Source: Muribaculaceae bacterium
GTDB taxonomy: Bacteria > Bacteroidota > Bacteroidia > Bacteroidales > Muribaculaceae
DNA length: 37,372 nt
NCBI GenBank assembly: GCA_029061925.1
Contig: JAIDRE010000120.1
Span: forward strand, 1 to 37,372
Reading direction: 5' to 3'
The notes under the pieces: model-generated
What the model was told of the DNA's origin: nothing
What the model saw: the letters and a program-made list of their open reading frames with translations, nothing else
Database searches by the model: none
Shown here: one piece after another, positions 1-8,279 of the stretch
How the letters are laid out: the number at the start of each line of letters is the position of its first letter
Numbering within the stretch: the first letter of the stretch is position 1
Position numbers and translations under genes: made by a program

Positions 1-44
1 CGGTTCTTCCGTGGACTACTCGTGTCAACAACGTTCATTTCTAA
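1..44 (+). CDS. C-terminal end of a fimbrillin-like protein (partial)
   Basis: Reading from base 3, an open frame enters from the left edge and stops at TAA 42-44, giving the tail VLPWTTRVNNVHF. A short beta-strand with a Trp followed by a VNxVxF ending is typical of the C-terminus of Bacteroidales fimbrillins, whose last strand serves in donor-strand polymerisation. The next gene starts 40 bases later and is a FimB/Mfa2-like anchor, which fits a major-subunit, anchor, accessory/tip order. Only 13 residues are visible, so the family call rests on the tail and its neighbours. Confidence 0.5.
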   Translation, partial: VLPWTTRVNNVHF

Positions 45-84
45 AATTTAATTCCTCCCATCCTTAACGTTAATCTGATTCAGA

Positions 85-1098
85 ATGATTAATTTTAAAC
101 ATATATACAAGCACCTCTTCGTAGCAGCCACTGTTGGCATTGCTGCCGTGACGGGTCTGTCGTCTTGTGGTTTGATCAACGATGACCTTGACCCGTGTGC
201 TCAGGGAGTCGAACTCCGTTTTGTCTATGACTATAACATGGAATTTGCTAACGCGTTCCCCTCTCAGGTCGATTGCTTGACTCTTCTTGTCTATGATGAT
301 AACGGCAATTATATCAAAACTATTACCGAGACTGCCGAGTCAAAGCTGTCTGATGAAAACTGGCGCATGACTCTCGACCTACCCGGAGGCAAATATCAGT
401 TTATTGCATACGGAGGTCTTGAATGTGACAAATCAACATTCCACTTTGTCAACACTCCTGCCAAAGGAAGTAAAATGACCGACCTGCAGGTCGCTATGGA
501 CGATTACTGTATCAATGCCGATCCCGGTGTCGAACTTCACCACCTCTTTTATGGAGCGCTCGAAGTAGAAGTCCCCGATGTTTCAACCGGCTACACTCAG
601 GCAACCCTCTACATGATGAAAGATACCAACAACATCCGTATTCTTCTTCAGAATGTTGACGGTGCTCCTGTTGATCCCGATGACTACATCTTTACTATCG
701 TCGATGACAACGCGTTGCTTGCCTATAACAACGACTGTGTTCCCGGTGAAGGAATTACATACACCCCCTGGGCTACCGGTCAGGTTTCTCCCGGTACTGT
801 CGGCACTGTGATTGCCGAGCTTGGCTATGCCGAGTTCTCGACCTCGCGTCTCATCGAAAACAGTGGTGCGCGTCTCGTAATCAAGAATGCTCATACCCAA
901 AACATAATCATTGACATTCCGTTGGTAAACTACCTTACCCTCCTTCGCAGCCAGCAATTTGCCAATATGAGCGATCAGGAATTCCTCGACCGTGAAAGCC
1001 GTTGGAACGTAATTCTCTTCCTCGAAGCCGGCTACTGGCTCAATACTCGTATTATTATCAACGATTGGGTTGTCAGAATTAACAGCTTTGAGCCATGA
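85..1098 (+). CDS. FimB/Mfa2-family fimbrial anchor lipoprotein
   Basis: A 337-aa protein with a lipoprotein signal: a basic N-terminus, a hydrophobic stretch and the lipobox LSSC, so Cys28 is the probable lipidated residue. The mature part opens with a beta-rich segment containing DCLTLLVYDDNGNYIKT, the pattern of FimB/Mfa2 proteins, in which an early strand is followed by a VYDxxG turn. In Porphyromonas such proteins anchor fimbriae in the outer membrane and limit their length. The stop codon overlaps the next start by the four bases ATGA, so the two genes are translationally coupled. It follows a fimbrillin tail. Family and location are well supported; the ligand or adhesion role is unknown. 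Confidence 0.8.
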   Translation: MINFKHIYKHLFVAATVGIAAVTGLSSCGLINDDLDPCAQGVELRFVYDYNMEFANAFPSQVDCLTLLVYDDNGNYIKTITETAESKLSDENWRMTLDLPGGKYQFIAYGGLECDKSTFHFVNTPAKGSKMTDLQVAMDDYCINADPGVELHHLFYGALEVEVPDVSTGYTQATLYMMKDTNNIRILLQNVDGAPVDPDDYIFTIVDDNALLAYNNDCVPGEGITYTPWATGQVSPGTVGTVIAELGYAEFSTSRLIENSGARLVIKNAHTQNIIIDIPLVNYLTLLRSQQFANMSDQEFLDRESRWNVILFLEAGYWLNTRIIINDWVVRINSFEP

Positions 1099-2477
1099 TA
1101 CGCAAATTCTTTGCATTCTTAATCACTTTTGGTCTCTTGGTTGGCTTTGCTTCTTGCTCTGAGCAAGAACTCGAGCCCGCTAAGTCTAATGGTGAAGTAT
1201 TGCTTAAACTCAGGATTTACGCCGGGTTAGATCAGGCTTCGGCGAGCGATAATCCTTCGTCGCGCAGTATTCCGATGTCGCGTAATAATAATGACCAACG
1301 CCCGGATGGTTATGAATCGTCTGATGGCGATGCCGAGAAAATCAGAACCATGCGTGTAATCATTCTCCGCTATGATACTATAAACAATCAGATTATACGT
1401 ACTGTCGAAGCTGCTCGTGTGGTGCGAACCTCCGATGCCGGCGTTCCCCTCAATGACAATCTTGAATTTCCCGTTTTGGCTAACGATAACAAAACCATTG
1501 TCCTAATCGCTAACGAAACCTCAATACCCGTGTCGCCTAATAGAGCCCTGACGGCTTCTCAGTGGCTCGACCGTTGGTTCTCGGCTCAACGTGACGAGCA
1601 GGGACGCGATCGTCAGGTCTCTGAATCTACATGGAACGCTTTGATGAACTGGACAATTTCTATGTCTGCCGATCAGCCTTCTTTTTTCACAGTGCTTGGT
1701 GATGACGGGAATTACTATCAGAATCCGATTCCTTTGAGTGAAACTTTCCAAATCCACACCGTCTCCAACGACCATAAAGTTGAAGATGGCGACGAGCAGG
1801 ATGCGCGCATCATTCAAACCTCCAATCTTTTCATCACCCGTGCTGCCGCTAAAGTAACTTACAAAATATTTTGCGACGACACTTATGCTACCGACGGTCA
1901 AACTTCGGTGGTTACCGGCATCCGTCTTGACAGTATCCAACCTACCGAATATCTGTTCATTAAGGATGCACGTTATTTTCCGCGAAAATATAATAATGGG
2001 ACTGATGCTCAAGGAGGTACTGTTTATGATGATTGGAGAAATGGAATTAATACGGATAACTGGGATCAAAAGCGTATTACCGGTTTTGAGCCGTATTCTC
2101 TTGAACAATACTTCAATCTCCCGACTATGCTCACCGGAGACAATGCTATTCCCATTAAAGAATATTCCGCCGCTGATGCTCCTGTTGTCGGGCCGATCTA
2201 TTTCCCCGAATCAATGGTCCCGACTCCGACGTCATATTTTAGAGTCTCGGTCCAGATAAATGGTGGCGAGTGGCTCTCTTCTCAACCTTTGAATACAAAC
2301 ATTTTGAGTAGTGCCGGCGAGACCGGTAATCGTGATGCCATATCTCGTAACACCCACCTTTATGTCAATATCTACTTTGGAGCTCCCGGTATAAGTGTCG
2401 ATGTCAATGTTGTGCCTTATGTCGGAGTAAATCTGAAACCTACTTTCGGATTTCGCCCCGATGCCACTGCTCAATAA
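1095..2477 (+). CDS. Fimbrial accessory/minor subunit lipoprotein (fimbrillin-like)
   Basis: A 460-aa secreted lipoprotein with lipobox GFASC, Cys21 being the expected lipid site. After a short linker the mature protein has the strand GEVLLKLRIYAG, then a segment with IRTMRVIILRYD that matches the VxxVxVxxYD-type strand of Bacteroidales fimbrillins and FimC/Mfa3-type accessory proteins. The C-terminus has a second beta-rich domain ending in VDVNVVPYVGVNLKPTF, resembling a donor strand. It overlaps the upstream anchor gene by ATGA and is 29 bases from the next gene. The likely role is a minor or tip-proximal pilin. I cannot assign it to FimC, FimD or Mfa3 specifically. Confidence 0.65.
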   Translation: MIRKFFAFLITFGLLVGFASCSEQELEPAKSNGEVLLKLRIYAGLDQASASDNPSSRSIPMSRNNNDQRPDGYESSDGDAEKIRTMRVIILRYDTINNQIIRTVEAARVVRTSDAGVPLNDNLEFPVLANDNKTIVLIANETSIPVSPNRALTASQWLDRWFSAQRDEQGRDRQVSESTWNALMNWTISMSADQPSFFTVLGDDGNYYQNPIPLSETFQIHTVSNDHKVEDGDEQDARIIQTSNLFITRAAAKVTYKIFCDDTYATDGQTSVVTGIRLDSIQPTEYLFIKDARYFPRKYNNGTDAQGGTVYDDWRNGINTDNWDQKRITGFEPYSLEQYFNLPTMLTGDNAIPIKEYSAADAPVVGPIYFPESMVPTPTSYFRVSVQINGGEWLSSQPLNTNILSSAGETGNRDAISRNTHLYVNIYFGAPGISVDVNVVPYVGVNLKPTFGFRPDATAQ

Positions 2478-2506
2478 TTAAATAACCTTTTTTTTCACCA
2501 TTCATT

Positions 2507-5500
2507 ATGATGAAACTTTTCAAGTTTTTTCTTGCATTTCAATTTGTTGCCGTTGCGATGATGTTTTCGTCGTGTGAAGATTCTGTTGACTACAACTCAC
2601 AGATTCCCGGCGAAGGTGAAGCTAAAATCGAGGCTATCTTCAAATTCGAAACCCAATCTGCCACGCTGGGTGAGCCCTCGCGTACGTCGGGTACTGTTAT
2701 TGGTGAGATCAAAGACATTAATATGTTTGTCTATGATCAGGATGGTAAGTTGTATAAAAGTATATTCTTGAATAATCCCACCAATAGTAGCGTTTTCCCC
2801 CAGCCTCTTCCAACCGATTATCCCAAAGATGCTGATGGCAAGGCGGTTAATACTGAAACCGGAACGGCTCGTGTAACTACAAGTCTTAGTTTGCCCTACG
2901 GACGATACTATATGTATGCCGCTGCAAATCTTGGCAAAGAGCTGACTCTCGAAAATACTCCTGCTATCGAGACCATCGATGGCTTGAAAAATATCGAGTG
3001 TAAATGGAACTTGACCAATATTTCGGACAACGCCCAGATGTTCGGTTATTTCCAGAACGGTACATATAGCAACACTACCGCTTTTCTTGAACAAGATCCT
3101 ACGGTGCTCGTCAACAACAACAATGTAACCATTAACTGCTGGCTCAAACGTCTCGCTTCTAAGGTAACTGTCGCTTTTGACGGCGCGGGTTTGAATTCAG
3201 GCGTTAACATCTATATCCATAACGTCTCTATCCGTCAAATTCCGCTATATTGCAAGCTTGGTGTTCCCAACTCTCCCCATTCGATTGACTCTATCACAAC
3301 TGACTATTTTGACAAGTCGATGACAGGTAATATTAATACCGAGCAGCAGATTCTTTATTATGATTCTAAGGGAGTCACCGACACTCAAACCTTCTATGCT
3401 ACCAATCTGCACAATTATGAAGATTGGTTACATATTGCCAATGGTAGAGGTATTCTTGGCTCTAAAGATCATACAAACGACGACCCCGCGCTTTTCTTCT
3501 ACGAAAACATGCAGGGCGACTATAAAGATTCACCAAACAAAAGGTGGTATGACAAACGAATGTATAAAGACAGTGTTGGCGTCAATGTAGGTCCTTGGGA
3601 ATCTGATGATTATACATCGAAAGACTACCGCGATAACGTCCCGTTCGGTACTTTTATTGAGGTAGAAGGTTATTATCTCCGCTCGACTGCGCCTGTTTCT
3701 TATGGTCCTATCCGCTACCGATTTATGCTCGGTCAGGATTGTGAATATAACTATGACGCTATCCGCAATCATCACTATAAAGTAACACTCGGATTTCTTG
3801 GCGAAGCTGATGAACCAAACTGGCACATCCAATACAAAGAGGAGGACCATGAAATCTATGCTGCCGATGTATATGTGCCTTACTCCTATAACACGTATGT
3901 CGATTATCCCGTCACTATCAAAGGCGACGTTACATCATTGACTGCCGAAATTATCGAAAACAACTGGGCGCCATACGACGAGGGAGGTGAATATGAAGTC
4001 CCTGAAAAAGACTCGTATGGTGAAACTAACTTTGAAACACGTACCCTTCAGTTTAACTGGTGGCGCGATGTTTTTGTCAATAATTCGGGATATCCCGATA
4101 ATATAAATATAAATGAGGTCACTTTGTCAGGTGTCGATCGTCAGTTTACCAACTCTTCCTCCAACTATCTCTACGGTCGTCACCGTGGTTATGATGCTGA
4201 TGGCGAGCCGCTCTATCATCTGAAGGAAGATGGCTCTGATGATGAAACCCGACCCTATTTTGTTACACCAATCTGGGCAGGATTCCTTCGTCTTCAGCAG
4301 CCGGTTGATTATGAAAATATGAATTCCAAATTGCCTGCTTATTTGCTGAGAAATCTTGGTAAATCGGGAGCTGAAAATTATGGCGGTGGAACCGGACAAG
4401 ATGTTTTGACGGCTTTCCGTAACTACTATTTTGGTAAACAGACTGCCGAATTTGGTGGTGAGGCAGGTTCGTCCAATACTACCGACTTGCGCAAACGTGT
4501 CTTTACCGATATGACTCCCGGATGGCACCACGATGATGATGCTTCCGGCACTGCCAATCCTGAAGTTTGTCGTAATGCCTATTTTGTAGAAAAAAAATAT
4601 GAGGGCGACGATATTTATACCACCATCACTCTGCGTCTCTGGACCCAGCCTAAAACTATGTGTGGTATTTCGGCGTTTACCGGTAACAATCCCTATGAAG
4701 AGTATAACCGTAAGGCTGTCGTTCGTTTTACTGCTCAGTTCCATAATTATGTAGGCGAGACGCGTAAAGACGTCTCCGTTCTTCAGGCTCGACGTATTGT
4801 AAACCCCAAAGCTGTATGGCGTGCTCACGAAGATCCCATTGATCACGGTACTCCCAAGCCGTTCAATGTCACTCTTTATGAGCGTACAGGTACAACACGT
4901 TCAACATTTACGCCGTTGGAATCTCGAGGCGATTGGACCGCTACGATTACCCAGGGTAATGAAAGTAACTTCATTTCTCTTGTTTCCCGTGGTGGCTCGT
5001 CGGGCGGCGGTACAACTGTAACCGGTGGTGGCGGTTCAAGTATTTCGTTCCAAATCAGCTTTGCCGGTAAGATCCCGTCAAACGAGAGTAAATGCGCTAT
5101 TATCGAGATTAAATATCACGGTAATTCGGCAGTTCATCAAATATATGTGCGACAAGGTTATAACGAACCTATTCAACTTGCCGAGAATGGCCCGTATTGG
5201 AGCTCGTACAACGTCTTTAGTTGTGGTTCCGATACCCCTTATGGTACCGAGTGGCCCAAAGAGGTGGGTGCTGTATTGACAACCAATCCTCTTGCATTTG
5301 GAGCGATGTTTAAACGTGGTGCTTATAACGGAAGTATTTCGATTGCAAACATTTCGAGAAATCCTGCGATTTTTGGTGCTCTTGCTGCTCCGGGTAATAA
5401 TAATTTCACTTTTAACGGCGGTCTTGCTCCGAGAACATGGCGCAGTATTAGCGGAAAAACAGATCGAAATTGGGAGTTTGCTAAATTTAATGTTACAAAG

Positions 5501-6100
5501 GATGGAACTACACGAGTCTATCGTGTACCGACCCTTAAGGAATATCAAACATTGGTTGATGGTGACTTTGGTATCGGAGTCCTTTATGGCGACGGGGCTA
5601 CAGCACCCGGTACTACTACCGCCGAAGCATTCGGTTTTATGGACGGAGACAATTCAACAGTTTCATCACCTTATGGTGTGCGTGGATTTATATGTTATGA
5701 CCCTACCCCCGGCGAAGCCAATCACATCTTCTTCCCGGTTGGTACTATGGGTATGGGTCGACGTACCATTCAGAATGTAACTTCTGATGCTGAACAAGGT
5801 ATTATGAGATATAGTTCGGTACAGTATAATTTGAATAATGCGCCTACTGATGATTCTATACTTAATAATACTTTGAGACCGATTGCTATGAATATGTTAA
5901 ATTCGCCCGGTGCAATCTACTGGATTAATAAAGCTACTCAAGCCGAAGATGGCGGTTCTACCTGGTATACCGGTTGGGATATGAACTACTTCGACCTTAA
6001 CTTTAATGGTGCCCCGATGGATGTGGTATCTTCAAATCAACGAAATGGAGGTGGAGATGCTCTCCCAATCCGTCTCGTCTATGATCCCACTTTAAATTAA
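2507..6100 (+). CDS. Large DUF4906-type fimbrial tip/adhesin lipoprotein
   Basis: A 1197-aa lipoprotein with lipobox FSSC (Cys23). The first ~450 residues look like a fimbrillin-type module: DINMFVYDQDGKLYKSIFL, then a strand pair ending near IRYRFMLGQDCEYNYDAIRNH, a signature I associate with DUF4906 proteins. The middle is beta-rich, with an extended Gly/Ser linker around residues 828-848. The C-terminal ~250 residues form a separate globular part with aromatic and Gly-rich motifs (YRVPTLKEYQTL, GVRGFICYD) of the kind found in surface-adhesion or lectin-like tips. It is the last gene of the fimbrial operon and is followed by a strong terminator. A tip-adhesin role is inferred from size and position. 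Confidence 0.7.
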   Translation: MMKLFKFFLAFQFVAVAMMFSSCEDSVDYNSQIPGEGEAKIEAIFKFETQSATLGEPSRTSGTVIGEIKDINMFVYDQDGKLYKSIFLNNPTNSSVFPQPLPTDYPKDADGKAVNTETGTARVTTSLSLPYGRYYMYAAANLGKELTLENTPAIETIDGLKNIECKWNLTNISDNAQMFGYFQNGTYSNTTAFLEQDPTVLVNNNNVTINCWLKRLASKVTVAFDGAGLNSGVNIYIHNVSIRQIPLYCKLGVPNSPHSIDSITTDYFDKSMTGNINTEQQILYYDSKGVTDTQTFYATNLHNYEDWLHIANGRGILGSKDHTNDDPALFFYENMQGDYKDSPNKRWYDKRMYKDSVGVNVGPWESDDYTSKDYRDNVPFGTFIEVEGYYLRSTAPVSYGPIRYRFMLGQDCEYNYDAIRNHHYKVTLGFLGEADEPNWHIQYKEEDHEIYAADVYVPYSYNTYVDYPVTIKGDVTSLTAEIIENNWAPYDEGGEYEVPEKDSYGETNFETRTLQFNWWRDVFVNNSGYPDNININEVTLSGVDRQFTNSSSNYLYGRHRGYDADGEPLYHLKEDGSDDETRPYFVTPIWAGFLRLQQPVDYENMNSKLPAYLLRNLGKSGAENYGGGTGQDVLTAFRNYYFGKQTAEFGGEAGSSNTTDLRKRVFTDMTPGWHHDDDASGTANPEVCRNAYFVEKKYEGDDIYTTITLRLWTQPKTMCGISAFTGNNPYEEYNRKAVVRFTAQFHNYVGETRKDVSVLQARRIVNPKAVWRAHEDPIDHGTPKPFNVTLYERTGTTRSTFTPLESRGDWTATITQGNESNFISLVSRGGSSGGGTTVTGGGGSSISFQISFAGKIPSNESKCAIIEIKYHGNSAVHQIYVRQGYNEPIQLAENGPYWSSYNVFSCGSDTPYGTEWPKEVGAVLTTNPLAFGAMFKRGAYNGSISIANISRNPAIFGALAAPGNNNFTFNGGLAPRTWRSISGKTDRNWEFAKFNVTKDGTTRVYRVPTLKEYQTLVDGDFGIGVLYGDGATAPGTTTAEAFGFMDGDNSTVSSPYGVRGFICYDPTPGEANHIFFPVGTMGMGRRTIQNVTSDAEQGIMRYSSVQYNLNNAPTDDSILNNTLRPIAMNMLNSPGAIYWINKATQAEDGGSTWYTGWDMNYFDLNFNGAPMDVVSSNQRNGGGDALPIRLVYDPTLN

Positions 6101-6142
6101 GGTGTATCATTATAAGTATCAGAAAAATCAACTCTCTATAAT

Positions 6143-6180
6143 AAACAACGGATGGATCTCCCGATCCATCCGTTGTTTTT
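6143..6180 (+). terminator. Intrinsic terminator of the fimbrial operon
   Basis: A perfect 13-bp stem, CAACGGATGGATC (6146-6158) with its complement at 6163-6175, closes a 4-nt loop (TCCC). It extends by three A-T pairs and is followed by a T-run at 6176-6180. It lies 42 bases after the stop of the 1197-aa gene. Confidence 0.92.
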
Positions 6181-6283
6181 ATTTAATCCTCCCCTAAAAA
6201 TCCATCCGCTTCTCCCTCCATATTCGTAGAGATATTCCTCCGGCATGTTCTGCACGGGTCTCCGACAAATAATAAATATTTCA

Positions 6284-6311
6284 TTGAAAAAATATTTTTT
6301 TCGTAACTTTG
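6284..6311 (+). promoter_or_regulatory. Bacteroidetes promoter of dinD
   Basis: A -7 element TAACTTTG (6304-6311) matches the Bacteroidetes consensus TAnnTTTG, with a TTG (-33 type) at 6284-6286 and 17 bases between. The arms AAATATT (6274-6280) and AATATTT (6291-6297) form an inverted repeat around the -33 element and could be an operator. I do not recognise it as a known SOS box. Confidence 0.7.
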
Positions 6312-6335
6312 CGAAATATATAATATCGAAATTTT

Positions 6336-7166
6336 ATGAAAGCTGATGAAATAAAGAATCTGTTTGATAGTTTTGAGTCTATCGCCCTGGATTATGAAGG
6401 GGTGGAATGTTGGAGTGCCCGCGAGCTATATCCTCTTTTAGGTTATAATAGGTGGGATAGATTCAATGATGTAATCCTTAGAGCTAAAGAATCATGTAAG
6501 AATGCCGGTGAAAATGTGTCAGACCATTTTTCCGGTGTTGGAAAGATGGTTGTGCTTGGCTCAGGTGCTGAGCGTCAGATAGATGATGTGATGTTGACAC
6601 GCTATGCTTGTTATCTTGTGGCGCAAAATGGCGACCCTCGTAAACCGGAAATTGCATTTGCTCAGAACTATTTTGCGGTTCAGACCCGACGTGCAGAGCT
6701 TGTGCATCAGAGACTTCTTGATTATGAACGTGTACAGGCTCGTGCAAAATTAGCTGAGACTGAACACCATCTTTCTGGAGTGCTCTATGAACGGGGCGTT
6801 GATAATAATGGGTTTGCTGTTATTCGTGCTAAAGGTGATCAGGCTTTATTTGGACTCAGTACAGCTATGATGAAACGACGCATAGGTGCGCCTGAGAAAC
6901 GACCCCTTGCCGATTTCCTTTCTACATTGGCTATTAAGGCGAAAGATTTTGCTGCTGAAATGACCTCAGTAAATGTTCAGCAAAAGGATCTAAAAGGGCA
7001 AGTCAAAATTGAACGTGAACATGTTGATAATAGCTCGGCAGTACGTCAAATGCTCCTTGACCGAGGTATTCGTCCTGAAGCTCTCCCTCCGGCTGAAGAT
7101 GTAAAAAAGGTAGAGCGTCGTCTGAAGGCTGACGAAAAGAAAATAATCCCCAAAAAGAAGAAATAA
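6336..7166 (+). CDS. dinD: DNA damage-inducible protein D (DinD)
   Basis: A 276-aa soluble protein that matches DinD. It has an N-terminal BRO-N/antirepressor-like module with [20 protein letters not shown], then the segment [20 protein letters not shown] and a basic, helical C-terminus. In E. coli DinD is induced by DNA damage and interferes with RecA filaments. The start at 6336 follows the predicted promoter by about 25 bases. The tail ends in a Lys-rich run (KKIIPKKKK). The gene stands alone, with a terminator upstream and a non-coding stretch downstream. DinD genes are often acquired horizontally, and the nearby tRNA gene would be a plausible landing site, but no element boundary is visible. 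Confidence 0.85.
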   Translation: MKADEIKNLFDSFESIALDYEGVECWSARELYPLLGYNRWDRFNDVILRAKESCKNAGENVSDHFSGVGKMVVLGSGAERQIDDVMLTRYACYLVAQNGDPRKPEIAFAQNYFAVQTRRAELVHQRLLDYERVQARAKLAETEHHLSGVLYERGVDNNGFAVIRAKGDQALFGLSTAMMKRRIGAPEKRPLADFLSTLAIKAKDFAAEMTSVNVQQKDLKGQVKIEREHVDNSSAVRQMLLDRGIRPEALPPAEDVKKVERRLKADEKKIIPKKKK

Positions 7167-7241
7167 TACATCGACGGAGCGAACACCGGACTCACCCCTT
7201 GTCTATCCTTTCCTGGGTCTCCTTCACCATTACTTCTAAAG

Positions 7242-7266
7242 ATTGTCGCGACACTGTCACGACAAT
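7242..7266. repeat. Near-perfect 25-bp palindrome downstream of dinD
   Basis: Arms ATTGTCGCGACA (7242-7253) and TGTCACGACAAT (7255-7266) are reverse complements except at one position, with one central base between. The inner TGTCGCGACA is itself a perfect 10-bp palindrome. No T-run follows, so it does not look like a terminator; a dyad-symmetric protein site is more likely. Confidence 0.55.
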
Positions 7267-7301
7267 TATCGTGGAGTCAGTTTGGGTGTTCTGAATAGGG
7301 A

Positions 7302-7316
7302 GTCGGCTTTGCCGAC
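7302..7316. other. Small hairpin in non-coding DNA
   Basis: GTCGGC and GCCGAC are separated by TTT. It belongs to the 7167-7400 non-coding stretch, which also holds the palindrome at 7242-7266 and two copies of GGTTGACA at 7367-7374 and 7378-7385, an 11-base period. No gene is apparent here. Confidence 0.35.
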
Positions 7317-7390
7317 AATGCATTAACACCTAAATCCGACTTGTTGGGCAATCTTACGGTACTACCGGTTGACAAATGGTTGACATGAGG

Positions 7391-7440
7391 GAAAAATAAA
7401 AAATGCAAGCAGCTAATTTTTTTTAGCTACTTGCATTTTA
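7391..7440 (-). terminator. Terminator of tRNA-Leu
   Basis: AAATGCAAG (7401-7409) pairs with CTTGCATTT (7430-7438), and AGCTAA (7411-7416) pairs with TTAGCT (7423-7428). On the minus strand the stem is followed by TTTTTTATTTTTC (the A-rich 7391-7403 on plus). It lies 9 bases beyond the 3' end of the minus-strand tRNA. Confidence 0.85.
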
Positions 7441-7448
7441 TTATGGCG

Positions 7449-7532
7449 TGCTCGAAGCGGGACTCGAACCCGCACAGCCGCAATGGCCAAGGGATTTTAA
7501 GTCCCTCGTGTCTACCATTCCACCATTCGAGC
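7449..7532 (-). tRNA. tRNA-Leu (anticodon UAA)
   Basis: The minus-strand transcript begins GCTCGAA and ends TTCGAGC plus an A discriminator, a perfect 7-bp acceptor stem. The anticodon arm is AGGGA-CTTAAAA-TCCCT, which places TAA as the anticodon, and the T-loop carries GGTTCGAGTCC. The length of 84 nt and the long variable arm fit a class II leucine tRNA. CCA is not encoded. It has its own promoter and terminator. Confidence 0.95.
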
Positions 7533-7571
7533 ATCCTTAGGACACTCCGGCGCGAACCGGATTTTGCGTTG

Positions 7572-7579
7572 CAAAGTTA
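7572..7579 (-). promoter_or_regulatory. -7 element of the tRNA-Leu promoter
   Basis: On the minus strand TAACTTTG (followed by CA) matches TAnnTTTG exactly, 40 bases upstream of the mature tRNA 5' end. No clear -33 motif is visible. Confidence 0.6.
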
Positions 7580-7690
7580 ATGAAAAATTTTTAAATAACT
7601 CGCATACATCGGATTTTTTGAGATAATAAAAAAAATTTAATGGTCGATTAAACCATTTTGAAACCGTGAAGTCAAATAAACAGATAATAA

Positions 7691-7834
7691 AACAATAATG
7701 ATTTTCTAAAGGCTTTCACCCGTGAGGATGCAAAAGCCGAGTTTCAAAAATACATTGTAATCAATTTGTTGATTAATAAGGAGGTTTGTCAAGACGGTAA
7801 ACCTCTTTATTTGTTTTATTCAGTCGATATTTAA
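7691..7834 (+). other. Start-less 47-codon ORF, possible gene remnant
   Basis: A frame opens right after two tandem stops (7685-7690) and runs to TAA at 7832-7834. It has protein-like composition (for example FTREDAKAEFQKYIVINLL, then a tail ending YLFYSVDI) but no ATG or GTG in frame. It lies in a 383-base gap (7533-7915) that otherwise holds the tRNA promoter, a hairpin and the promoter of the next gene. It could be the degraded 3' end of a lost gene or a chance reading frame. I do not recognise a family. Confidence 0.3.
7775..7820 (+). terminator. Hairpin with T-rich tail, possible terminator
   Basis: AATAAGGAGGTTT (7775-7787) pairs with AAACCTCTTTATT (7799-7811) with one G-T wobble, enclosing an 11-base loop. 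It is followed by TGTTTTATT. It lies inside the 3' part of the start-less ORF, so either the ORF is not real or the hairpin is incidental. Confidence 0.4.
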
Positions 7835-7879
7835 CTTTAGTTTTGTTTAGTGAGCAAATATATTGCTCATGGTCGGTCG

Positions 7880-7887
7880 TATTTTTG
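7880..7887 (+). promoter_or_regulatory. -7 element of the promoter for the 92-aa gene
   Basis: TATTTTTG followed by CA fits TAnnTTTG. A TTG lies at 7863-7865, a somewhat short spacing. The element falls inside the longest possible ORF (which could open at 7850), and this argues for the later start at 7916. Confidence 0.55.
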
Positions 7888-7915
7888 CAATGTGAAACAA
7901 AAAATACTTCTGATT

Positions 7916-8194
7916 ATGGTACAACAAACTATCACTCCTAATGACCGCATCTTTGCAACCGTAACTTGTTTTGGCGAGGAATTGATGAACCGTACCTTTA
8001 CAGGAATCGATTCTCTCTCTAAACTTCTCTCAATAATTCGTTCTGAACTGTCAGGCTTTATCGGCTTTGTAACTCTCCGTGTTAGAAACGGCAGTCAAGG
8101 CTGGTGCCGTCAACAGGGTTTGCGCATCGGTCCACGCCCTGCGTTGGCTGTCAATCAGGTTGCAGCTGAGGCTGTTCAGCTTAGCTTGTTCTAA
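7916..8194 (+). CDS. Small hypothetical protein (92 aa)
   Basis: A 92-aa protein starting MVQQTITPNDRIFATVTCFG. An upstream in-frame start at 7850 was rejected because the predicted promoter lies between the two. The sequence is compact and probably soluble, with a central helix (SLSKLLSIIRSEL), a strand pair and a basic Gly/Arg-rich segment (RVRNGSQGWCRQQGLRIGPR) that could contact nucleic acid. There is no signal peptide or membrane segment. I do not recognise the family. It is a single-gene unit with its own promoter and a good terminator, which supports it being a real gene. Confidence 0.6.
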   Translation: MVQQTITPNDRIFATVTCFGEELMNRTFTGIDSLSKLLSIIRSELSGFIGFVTLRVRNGSQGWCRQQGLRIGPRPALAVNQVAAEAVQLSLF

Positions 8195-8231
8195 ACCTTT
8201 ACCAAATAACGTTTCATTTTGCTTTTGTAGA

Positions 8232-8279
8232 ATGACTCGGATACGATTGTTATAATCGTTCCGGGTCATAGTTTTTTTC
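8232..8279 (+). terminator. Terminator of the 92-aa gene, overlapping the MATE 3' end
   Basis: ATGACTCGG (8232-8240) pairs with CCGGGTCAT (8261-8269) with one wobble. An inner ACGATT/AATCGT stem continues it, and a run of seven T follows (8272-8278). The stop codon of the convergent MATE gene is inside this hairpin. Confidence 0.8.

Noticed and set aside
583..1116. 177-aa open frame on the minus strand inside the first fimbrial gene
   Set aside because: It lies fully opposite a well-supported lipoprotein gene, has no signal or recognisable motif, and is probably a by-product of codon bias.
4127..4846. 239-aa minus-strand open frame inside the 1197-aa gene
   Set aside because: It is antisense to a gene with clear family features and has no promoter, motif or neighbour support.
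7449..7532. tRNA-Leu as a proven attachment site
   Set aside because: No repeated copy of the tRNA 3' end and no integrase are visible in the window.
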